A stretch of DNA of 64,000 nucleotides from DASYQD01 sp963846495 (GTDB lineage: Bacteria; Acidobacteriota; Thermoanaerobaculia; Multivoradales; JAIOJS01): the NCBI GenBank assembly GCA_963846495.1, contig CAWJWP010000016.1:596598-660597 (forward strand), given 5' to 3'. The notes under the pieces were generated by a model that saw only the letters and a program-made list of their open reading frames with translations, searched no databases and was not told the origin of the DNA. A program made the translations under genes and the position numbers. This document shows, piece after piece, positions 53,070-61,319 of the stretch; position 1 is the stretch's first letter, and each line of letters begins with the position of its first letter.

Positions 53070-55430
53070 TTGCGAGCCGTCGTCGTCGCCGGCTCGTACC
53101 AGATCGGCGAGGTCCAGGCGCGCTCCTGGATCACCGGCTGCAGGAAGGTGTCGGTCGTCTGGTTCGAGCAGCACAGGGCGCCCTGCGCCGCCTTCACCTT
53201 GTCCTTGAGCCCCGCCAGCTGGCTGCTGCAGTCGGAGTCGAGCGGATCGACGCCGATCCACGTGCGGCACCAGAGCGTGCTGTAGCGGCAGACCGGCTCC
53301 TCGAGCACGCGCGCGTAGTAGAAGGCGTGCTGCTTGGGGTCGAACTGCGGGTCCTTCCACACCGTGCAGAGGTGTTGCTGGCCGAGCTCCGGCTTCGGCT
53401 TGCAGGTCTTGTCGTCGAGCCCCGCCTGCGGGTTGAGCGGGCTGCCCGGGTCGCCGACCACCGTGTAGACCTTCTCGTGCGTGTTGCCCGCCGCGTCGAC
53501 CCAGCCCTTGACGATCTGGATCTGCTGCAGCTTGGTCCTGATCTTGTCGTCCCACGAGGCGTAGGCGATGAAGGTCGGCGCGGCCTCCTTGCCGGTGCGG
53601 CGCGGCAGGTCGCCGCCCATCGGCACGCCGCCCGAGTAGCCGATCTCCACGAAGTCCTTGCCGCAGGCGTCGGCCTGGTAGTGCCAGCCGCCGAAGAAGC
53701 GCACCTTCATGCGCGGGCCGCTGGTGCCGTAGGTCTCCTTGCGCTTCAACGCCTCGAAGATCGAGTCGCGGGTGTTCTCCTCCGCCCACACGACCGAAGG
53801 GCCGCCGGTGCCGTTCTGCGCCGTCGACGAGCTCGCCATCGGGTAGGCGTCGTCGATGCCGAGGTGCCCCGGCCACTGCTCGTTCTCGGGGTGCCAGCCC
53901 ATGACGCCGGTGTGCGAGTCGGAGGCGGAGACGACGCCCATCTTGAACGGGTTGATGCCGATCTCGGGATCGATGGCGTACTTGAGGCCGTCCTTCCAGA
54001 CGTTGCGCACGAAGGCGCGCGGGCCCCAGGTGTCGGGCGGCTGCGGGCCGCTGGAGCCGCCCGAGCCGACGCCGGAGGCGGCGCCGAGGGTCTTGCTGTC
54101 GAGGATCTCGAAGGCGCAGAACTCGTCGATCGTCTGCGTGCCGGCGAGGTAGCGCGGGTCGTAGCGGCACTCGCTGGCGCCCTTGTCCTGGTAGATCTCG
54201 ACCAGCGGCTCCATCTCCAGGTGCCGCTTGGCGTCTTCCTTGTTGTAGGGGTCGAGGAACATGGGCGGGAACGCCTGGCCCCCGCCGCCGAGGTTGGAGT
54301 TGTGCGGGATGGTGACGAAGTCGCAGCGCTTGCCCTTGCCGTCGGTGATGTTCTTGCCCTTCCAGCACTCCTCGTCGAGCTTGTTCCAGAACGGCTGCGG
54401 CAGCGGGTGGTTGAACCTCTTGATGCTGGGCGGTACCGGCCACAGCCGCGCCTGCGCGACCGGGTCGTCGGGCACGATGGCGAGCAGGGTGTCGATGGGG
54501 TCCACCTGCGGGTTCTTGTTGACCACCACCGCCATGTCGAGGGCGTTGACCGGCTTCATGACCACGCGGTCGTTGCGGAAGATGACGTTCCGATGCCAGT
54601 TGTTGAGCAGCGGCGTCGAGGCGTTCTCGTAGGCGACGAAGCTGGTGAACTTGCAGTCCTCGGAGCGGTCGTAGGCCTCGTCGGCGGCCTTCTGGACCTC
54701 GCCCCACACGTCCAGCTCGGCCTTCTCGCACAGCTTCGGGTTGTTGTTGCACACCGGCATGTTGGTGTTCTTGCTGATCGCGCCGAGGCCCATGATGGTG
54801 AGCTGGGTGAAGGCGTTGGCGGCGAGGGTCTTCCCCAGCACCGGGTTCAAGGCCTTGAGCGGCTCGTAGAAGAAGCCGTTGAGCATCCGGCACTCCATCG
54901 ACAGGCGCTCGGACACGTACTTGTCGCCGATGCCCTTGCAGAAGCCCATGACGCCGAAGTGCTCGGAGTGGTCGGTGACGGCGCCCCAGTCGAGCGGCTG
55001 GTCGATGCAGGGCGTGCGGCTGGGGCCGCCGCCCGGCGTCGGCGTCGCCGGATCGCTGCAGCTCTTGCGCGGCTTCGGCTGCAGGCCCGAAGGCTCGGGG
55101 AGGTTGATCGGCGCCAAGCCTCGCGCGAAGCGATAGGCGCCGCGCGGGTCGTTGCCGTTGGCGTAGTCGACGAAGCGGATGCTGGCGTCGAAGGAGAGGC
55201 CGGTGTGCAGGTGCGTGGTGCCGAAGAACGCCTGCCGCTTGGGGTTGTAGTGGCGGCAGCGAGGCCGGTCTTCGGTGATCTCGAACGGCAGCTTTGGCCG
55301 GCGCGGCGCTCGCAGCCGGCTTCGCGCCTTGGGCGAAGCCCGCGTCGGCGAAGCTCACTGCGGCGAAGAGCGAGGCGGCGATCGAGGCGAGACGAGAGAC
55401 GAGGCGCACACCCGGCGACGACAACACCAT
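53066..55430 (-). CDS. DUF3604 protein, exported (one frameshift)
   Basis: About 787 residues. A signal peptide (VRLVSRLASIAASLFAAVSF then ADAGFAQG) is followed, after a frame change near 55290, by ITEDRPRCRHYNPKRQAFFG then TTHLHTGLSFDASIRFVDYA, and by DWGAVTDHSEHFGVMGFCKG, HNSNLGGGGQAFPPMF and GVVSASDSHTGVMGWHPENE. These His/Asp motifs (THLHTG, DHSEH, HNSN, DSHTG) suggest a PHP-like metal hydrolase fold, typical of DUF3604. Reaction unknown. ATG 55430 with GGAGG 7 nt upstream. Leads a coupled trio with the PpiC and HupE genes. Confidence 0.87.
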
Positions 55431-55580
55431 AGGGCACCCTCCACGTCCGCTGGCGGACACTCAGGACAATGTGGGCGCGATGCTAACCGCGGTCGCGCGC
55501 GCAAGTCGAGAGGGCGCCGCGCGCCGCGGCTGCCGAAGCCCGCGCCGGCCGATCCCGCGGGCCGTCAACGCCGCGAAGCG

Positions 55581-55847
55581 CTACGACGCCGCGGCGCCTG
55601 CAGCCACTCGCGGCGGATCGAAGGGCGGCGCTGGCGGCAGCTCGATCGTCTCGCTCAGCCGCTCGAAGAGGTCGCCGAGCTCTTCGCGGTAGACGTTGCC
55701 GGTGAGCAGCATGATGATGTCGCGGCGGCAGTGCGGGTGGGCGCGCAGGAACTTGGAGAAGCTGAAGCCGTCGGCGTAGTAGGTGTAGACGAGCCGGCGC
55801 AGCGCTTCCATGCCGTTGGTGAACTCGACGCCGAAGCGCCGGTTCAT
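55581..55847 (-). pseudogene. C-terminal fragment of a FAD-dependent oxidoreductase
   Basis: 88 codons beginning MNRRFGVEFTNGMEALRRLV then YTYYADGFSFSKFLRAHPHC and RRDIIMLLTGNVYREELGDL. This resembles the last ~80 residues of halogenase-like NAD(P)/FAD-dependent monooxygenases (the ALRR.VY.FY..GFSF..F...HP motif). The FAD-binding N-terminal 300+ residues are absent upstream. Likely a truncated remnant at the edge of the incoming operon island. Confidence 0.55.
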
Positions 55848-55930
55848 CCCTCGCGGACCCGCACATCTAACGACTCAGACACACGGGCGTTAGCACCAAG
55901 TGCGCGATATGCAGCTGTTAGAGTCCTACG

Positions 55931-56440
55931 GTGTCCGACGCCGACGACAGCGAATCCGCAGCGATGTCACCTGCCCATTCGGAACACTCGAGACGCCTCA
56001 TCGTCCCGATCCTCGTCCTCGACAACGGCGTAGGCTTAACCCTCCCGGCGTACGCAACGACTGGCTCGTCGGGAATGGACCTTGTAGCGGCCATTGACGT
56101 CCCGCTGACCCTCCACCCTCTGCAAAGAGCAGCGGTGCCAACGGGAATCGCGATCGCGCTTCCCGATGGCTACGAGGCACAGGTGCGCCCACGCAGTGGC
56201 TGGGCGGCGGAATCCGGCATCACCGTCCTCAACGCTCCCGGCACGGTGGACTCGGACTTCCGAGGTGAGCTAGCTGTGCTTCTCGTTAATCTCGGTGAGC
56301 AGCCGGCGGTGATCGAACGTGGCGACCGCATTGCGCAGCTGGTGGTCGCGGCTCGCGTCCAAGTGGTCTGGGACCCGACTGTCAGCCTCGGCACCACCGC
56401 TCGCGGCGCAGGCGGGTTCGGTCACACGGGACGTTCCTAA
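55931..56440 (+). CDS. dut: dUTP diphosphatase
   Basis: A 169-residue trimeric-type dUTPase, hydrolysing dUTP to dUMP. All five motifs are present: SSGMDL, PRSGWAAESG, NAPGTVDSDFRGE with the catalytic Asp, RIAQLVV, and the C-terminal GAGGFGHTG. Motif 3 has Phe where most have Tyr (DSDF instead of DSDY). Start GTG 55931 gives ~20 extra N-terminal residues; an internal ATG 33 nt later is an alternative. Its last 171 nt overlap the convergent methyltransferase gene, an unusual arrangement that ties the two together. It may be part of the defence-like island or a host gene trapped at its border. Confidence 0.9.
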   Translation: MSDADDSESAAMSPAHSEHSRRLIVPILVLDNGVGLTLPAYATTGSSGMDLVAAIDVPLTLHPLQRAAVPTGIAIALPDGYEAQVRPRSGWAAESGITVLNAPGTVDSDFRGELAVLLVNLGEQPAVIERGDRIAQLVVAARVQVVWDPTVSLGTTARGAGGFGHTGRS

Positions 56441-57553
56441 CTCAGCCGGGAAGCGTTTCTGCAGGCGCGGTTCGACACCGGCGGCGATTCCCAGCTCGAG
56501 CAGCGTCAACCATAAGCGACGGGTAGTCGTATAGGGAGCGCACGACCCGCCAAAGCAGGCTTCGAACGTACGCCACCTTTCGAGGATCCGCTCGCGCGCC
56601 GCCTCGAGTTGAGGCCGGCCGCCGGCGAGCGCGAAAACGCAGTCCGACATGACTATTGTCTCGTCAGTGGCCAGCAGACAGATTTTTTGCGGCCCTACCA
56701 GGCCCACGCGGGGGACTAGAAGCAGTGGCCCCTTCACCGCGTAGCGAATCGGCGCACTACCGATTCGTTGACCGTTCACCCTTCCATCGCGCAAGTTGGT
56801 GGTGTGAACGATGCTAATTCCGTATCCTAGCGGCCTTGCCAGGTGCATCGGGTAGCGACCCCTGAGCAGTGTCAGTGCCGGCGGAGAGCAGGGTTTTCGC
56901 ACCACCGGTTCTGCGGCTCGCAATACCGTGTCCAGCGTCGGCGAACCGGCGGCCCTCCGCTTCAAGTGAACAACCACGCTCTTGGCGTGGGCGCGGACGA
57001 AGTCGTGTCGTCCGAACTCACCGACTACCTGCACGCTCGCGACGCGACCGATCGCCTGCCAGGCCCGCTCGTCCTTTTCGCTCCGCAGGCAGCTCTCGGG
57101 TAACAGCGCGGCCACTTGTCCGTCTGCGCCGACCCGCTCGAGGGAGCGAAGCACGAACGACAGAGCCACACTTGACCGCACTGTCCCCACCGAGAGCGCC
57201 GTCTCAATCACCTGCGAGCCGCGACAGGTGAACGGCGGGTTAAGGACGACGACATGCACCTTCGGGCCGCGCTGGCCGGCCAGGGACGACGAAGCCACCG
57301 ACCGTCGGTCCAGGAAATCGCACTTGCCGACTCGCCACTCCGGGTGCGCCCGCCGCAGCGCACGCACCACGTCGTTGTCGGCGTCGGTGGCGATCAACGC
57401 CAGATCTTGGTGCACGCGCGCGGCCGCCTGCAGCAGGGCGCCGCCCCCGGCGGCGAAATCGGCGACCACAAAGGAGCGCAGGGCGCTCCAGTCGACGGCC
57501 GAGGCGACGGCATCCGCGATATGCGGCGGCGTGTAGTGTCGATCTCCCGCCAC
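56270..57553 (-). CDS. N6-adenine-type DNA methyltransferase
   Basis: A 427-residue class I methyltransferase. HYTPPHIADAVASAVDWSAL at the start, SAM motif I VVADFAAGGGALL (~residues 29-41), and the catalytic NPPF at 105-108 (VHVVVLNPPFTCRGSQVIE) place it with N6-adenine DNA methylases of the Eco57I/TaqI type. A target-recognition region would follow. Start GTG 57553, 6 nt after the stop of the upstream gene; last gene of the operon. The C-terminal ~57 codons overlap the dut gene on the other strand. As no endonuclease is adjacent, it may mark self DNA for the operon's other effectors (inference). Confidence 0.82.
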   Translation of the reverse strand: MAGDRHYTPPHIADAVASAVDWSALRSFVVADFAAGGGALLQAAARVHQDLALIATDADNDVVRALRRAHPEWRVGKCDFLDRRSVASSSLAGQRGPKVHVVVLNPPFTCRGSQVIETALSVGTVRSSVALSFVLRSLERVGADGQVAALLPESCLRSEKDERAWQAIGRVASVQVVGEFGRHDFVRAHAKSVVVHLKRRAAGSPTLDTVLRAAEPVVRKPCSPPALTLLRGRYPMHLARPLGYGISIVHTTNLRDGRVNGQRIGSAPIRYAVKGPLLLVPRVGLVGPQKICLLATDETIVMSDCVFALAGGRPQLEAARERILERWRTFEACFGGSCAPYTTTRRLWLTLLELGIAAGVEPRLQKRFPAELGTSRVTEPACAASGGAEADSRVPDHLDASRDHQLRNAVATFDHRRLLTEINEKHS

Positions 57554-57559
57554 TTCACC

Positions 57560-58525
57560 TCACGGGTTCAGTGCGGCCGCCCAATGAAAGTCATCGGACT
57601 CGACGAATGTCGAGACGTCGTAGAGACAGAGGCGAGCGCTTCCTGTCGTGCGCCCTGGCTTGCGGATCGGGTGGTCGTAGATCAGCTCGACGCGGTCTTC
57701 CGCAGAGAGCGCAAACAGCACCGCCCCCAGCCCGTGCGGCTTAGTGCCAATGGGAGCGATGCGCAGGTACTCCCAGTCCGTCCCGTCGAGCACACTGCGG
57801 AGGACAAAGAAGGTATCGAATGGGCAGTTGGCGGTGGCGTACAGCGTATTCGTCCAGAACCGCCCCTCCACTAGCGGCTTGCGATTTCCCTTAAGCGATA
57901 CGAACGGATACTCGGCCCGAAACCCGGGGACGCCGACGATTGGCACCGTGGACTCCATCGGCGCCTGGACGTGCTCGCCAACGTGGATCAGGCGGGTGCC
58001 CTCAAAGCCGAGTAGCGGAACGAACGCGAAGGAGCGCTCATCTACGCCCTGCAGGGTGGCAAACCCAGGCAGCGGCGCGATGCCCAGGATCCGCTCGCTG
58101 AGGTCGTAAATAGTTCCCTCCGTGGGGGTCGAATTCCGGGTGTAATCTCCTGGCTCGACGTATACGCCCCACAGCCGCTTGCGGCAGTCGATGGCTGCCC
58201 GCAGCAGCGGCGCCCAGGTGTGATGAGCGAGGCCTGTGATGTCGAGGTACAGCTCATCGGGCAGACTCGCCATTAGCTCGCTCAGTCCCCGCCGGCTGCG
58301 AAGGAAGACGTCGCGCTGCGCTGCGCCACCAACGTTGACGCGAAAACTCGCCGCTGCCTGCGTCTCGATCTCCACCAGCACCGCCTGGCTAGAGGCTCGC
58401 CAGTGGTCAAGGTGAGCAGCGCGCTCTTCGGGCCCGCCAGCGAATAGGTAACCGCTGTGCGCCCGCGGCACGAAGTCGCTGGCGGCCATCCGGCGCGTCA
58501 GCCGGGGGCAGTCACGGTGTGGCAT
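57560..58525 (-). CDS. Unknown protein of the PRTase operon
   Basis: A 321-residue soluble protein with no motif I can name. Features: SLPDELYLDITGLAHHTWAP then LLRAAIDCRKRLWGVYVEPG, a Rossmann-like strand-helix with a DITG turn, and near the C-terminus IGTKPHGLGAVLFALSAEDR then VELIYDHPIRKPGRTTG. The repeated pattern of strand plus small-residue turn recalls nucleotide-binding sensor folds (CARF/SAVED-like DITG.K turns), but this is only a resemblance. ATG 58525 overlaps the ATPase stop by 14 nt; a second ATG (residue 13) is possible. Conserved coupling suggests an essential component of the system. Confidence 0.65.
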   Translation of the reverse strand: MPHRDCPRLTRRMAASDFVPRAHSGYLFAGGPEERAAHLDHWRASSQAVLVEIETQAAASFRVNVGGAAQRDVFLRSRRGLSELMASLPDELYLDITGLAHHTWAPLLRAAIDCRKRLWGVYVEPGDYTRNSTPTEGTIYDLSERILGIAPLPGFATLQGVDERSFAFVPLLGFEGTRLIHVGEHVQAPMESTVPIVGVPGFRAEYPFVSLKGNRKPLVEGRFWTNTLYATANCPFDTFFVLRSVLDGTDWEYLRIAPIGTKPHGLGAVLFALSAEDRVELIYDHPIRKPGRTTGSARLCLYDVSTFVESDDFHWAAALNP

Positions 58526-60438
58526 CGAAATAGGAGGAGAAAAGCGACAGCTGCTCGCCGAGCCCTTCGTTAGCGTCGCGCTCAGTGCGAGCGAGTATGG
58601 CAGCGATCGTCTTGCGTGGCTCCTCCACTAACCCGATCAGCTCCGCTTCCGCCAATCGCATGTGACGCTTACGTCGGTAGCTAAACTCGAAAAAGGCGGA
58701 AAAGATGGGGTGGCACGAGTAGTCGTAGTCCTTGGTGTCACCCGATGAGGCCGGGAGCTTGTTGCCCGGCGACCGCACCAAGGCCTGATGCATCACCGCC
58801 GAGGACAGAATCTCGGCCGACCGCGGGCCGTCGCCTCCGCCACTCCGTTCACTCGGCTCTAACGAGTAATCCGCGTCGTCGAGATAGAACTGATTAGTCT
58901 CCGGCGCATGCCCCTCAGCTTGGTGGGCCATCACCTGGAAGATCCGGCCAAGACCGAGGACAAGCCGGGTAAGCTGGGCGCCGTTGACGGCGAGCCCTTC
59001 GAAGCTCGGTGAGATTCTTGCGGCCGACTTCTTGGGCGGCCAGTGTTTGGTCATCGAAGGAGACCGGCAAGGCGAGATCGCGCCCCCGCTCGACGTGGCG
59101 CAGCAAGCTCTCAGATACCAAATGGAGCAAATAACGAATATTTCCGGATGCCAAGCGTGTAAACACGTCCCACCCACAGTAGTACTTGTGGATTCCGCGC
59201 TTGCGGCGACGGAGCGTGAAAAGCAGGGCGTGCTGATAGTTCCGCAGGCGGCGCGCCCAGCCTCCACGGTCCGCCAGCGCCTCCCGCAAGATGTCGCGCG
59301 GCTTGCGCTTCTGCGACCGAGACCAAAACATCACAAGGTAAGCTTCGAGCGGTGCCATCGCGTCCAAATCACGCAGCTCTTCGTCGGTGGTTTCCGAGCG
59401 GAACTCCGCTCGCAGCTCGCGCAGGTGCCCCTCGACGCCCAAGGCTAGAGCCTCCTCGGCTTCCGTCATACCGGGAAGGGTCTCCTGGATGTCGGGGGCC
59501 TGCTCCCTGACGGTAGCGAGGCGGTGGAGCCGATCGTTGCAGACGGTGCGGGCGAAGCTTGAGAAGGTAGTTTCTCGCAATCGGGCGGTGATCTCGATGC
59601 GCTCGTAGTCGGCGGGGCTGATGAGCTGTTCGTGCTCGTTGAGTGTGGTCTTGCGCCGCAGCCCCAAGTCCTTGATGCCGACCTTGAAGGTGTAGAGCGT
59701 CCCTGCATGCTTGATGAGGGTGTTGAAGACCCGCTGTTGATAGTCGGCCAAGTTCTCGTACTCGTCGACGAGGAAGAACAGCAACTTGTCCTTGAAGAAT
59801 GGGGTTGCCTTAAGCGCCTCGCACAGGAGGTCGACGGGCTGACCCAACAGCGACATCGGCGGCGGCGCCCCGTCGGCGACGTTGTTGATGTACGCTTCAA
59901 ATCGGACGCGAGCCTTCTTGGTCGCCGCTGCGATCGCGCCAATGCTGTCCACTTCGCCGAGGTGCAGGGCGTCGCCGACTAGGCTGAGCGCCTCCGGCGA
60001 GGGCGGCGCGAGATCACCCACTACGGCCTGCAGCCATTGCAGGAACCGCGTCACCTCTTCGCACAGACCCAGGTTCACGAAATGTGAAAAAGCCCGGATC
60101 CAGCCTTCCAGCGGCAACTCGGCGCCCTGAAACGCGGCGATCCGGTTGGTGTTCACGCGGTAATAGAAGCCGAAGTACTTCCACGAGGAGAGCGGGACCT
60201 CTGGCCCGGCGAGCGCCCGCTGCCCTTCGTAGGAGAGCCCGCGCAGCACCGTGGTCTTGCCAGTGCCCCGGCCGCCGATAAGGAAACACGGGCGCGCGGT
60301 CGTCAGCTCGGGTAGGTAGTCGGGCGCGGTGAACAGCTCGAAGAGGCGCTCACCTAGCCACTCGGCCCGGTAGCCGCCGAAGAACGTGCTGAGGTCCTCC
60401 CGCAGGGCAGGCGCGCCATTGCCGCCGAGGTCGCTCAT
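58512..60438 (-). CDS. ORC/CDC6-type AAA ATPase (one frameshift)
   Basis: About 640 residues. Walker A FLIGGRGTGKTTVLRGLSYE (K61), Walker B LLFFLVDEYENLADYQQRVF, and a long helical C-terminal part containing VMFWSRSQKRKPRDILREAL. This matches the ORC/CDC6-family AAA ATPases often found beside PRTase-like genes in defence-type islands; they are presumed to be the motor or sensor. A frame change near 59020, after EVGRKN, links to SFEGLAVNGAQLTRLVLGLG ... EGLGEQLSLFSSYFDATP. The start is ATG 60438, forming an ATGA overlap with the PRTase gene, not the upstream in-frame ATG at 60477. Confidence 0.83.
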
Positions 60439-61313
60439 CGTCGGGCAACCAGGGGTATCCAGCCGTTGTCCTCCCACCAGAGGATCGGCAGCGTCGAGTC
60501 GGGTACGCCGTGGCTGAACGCGAGCGCCAGACCAAGGTCGCCGTAGCCCCAGGCCTTGTTCTGAGGAATCCCGGCCCGCCGGCTGCTGCCCTCGACGAAG
60601 GCCTGCGCTTGCGGCCGTAGCGCGTCAGGCCAGATCAGCGAGGCTGGGTGATTCGCACAGTACTGGGGGGGAAGCAGGTGGGTCGGCCGCAACTGGACGC
60701 CAGCGCAATGGTCTGCGATCTCCTTCCGCCCGACTTCAGCGCACACCAGCGGGCAATAGTAGAACGGACCCGCGCCGGCGTCGGCCAGGCTGGCGAAGGA
60801 TGCTCGACCAGCCGGGGTTTCGTATTCGCGGTGCCAGGTCTTTCGGAACTGGTCGCCGCTGCCAACAAAATCGTCGACGAACAGCACTGGCCGGGCAGGC
60901 TCCGTAAACAAAGCCCCGACGACCACCTCTGGCTCGAGAATGTGGGGCTCCGGGACCCGCAGCAGCTGGCGGGCACGTCGGTCGAATGCATAACCGCTGT
61001 CCGTCACGTTTGGCATCTCACCCGTGGGGTGAGTGACCAAGACCCGATCACCAAACTCCTCCCACAGCGCCTTCATCCCTAAGTAGTCGGCCCCCTGCTC
61101 GACGACCTCCACCGCCAGCGCGTCGAAGGCAGCGATGAACAGCCGGTCGACCAGCGCATCGGAGAAGAACAAGAAGCTCTCGAGCAGCGCGTTGGCGTGG
61201 TCCTGCTCCCGGTCCTCGAAGTTCCGCAGCCACCGCCGGGCGGCCGTCTTCAGGCCGGAATCCCAAATGCGGATATCGGACAGGAAAGCGGAGGCGGATA
61301 GCGCCGGGGTCAC
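60435..61313 (-). CDS. Phosphoribosyltransferase-like protein (single domain)
   Basis: A 292-residue protein. The PRPP-binding loop of type I phosphoribosyltransferases is recognisable at residues 142-156: PVLFVDDFVGSGDQF (hydrophobic strand, two Asp, then a G.G turn). It shares an N-terminal W[LF].NF....R...A..LL...F motif and a C-terminal LP[IL][LI]W...W.PL segment with both halves of the next protein. The reaction would transfer ribose-5-phosphate from PRPP to an unknown acceptor. Coupled downstream to the ATPase (ATGA); the tandem PRTase gene ends 6 nt upstream. Confidence 0.78.
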   Translation of the reverse strand: MTPALSASAFLSDIRIWDSGLKTAARRWLRNFEDREQDHANALLESFLFFSDALVDRLFIAAFDALAVEVVEQGADYLGMKALWEEFGDRVLVTHPTGEMPNVTDSGYAFDRRARQLLRVPEPHILEPEVVVGALFTEPARPVLFVDDFVGSGDQFRKTWHREYETPAGRASFASLADAGAGPFYYCPLVCAEVGRKEIADHCAGVQLRPTHLLPPQYCANHPASLIWPDALRPQAQAFVEGSSRRAGIPQNKAWGYGDLGLALAFSHGVPDSTLPILWWEDNGWIPLVARR

Positions 61314-61319
61314 GATCTT

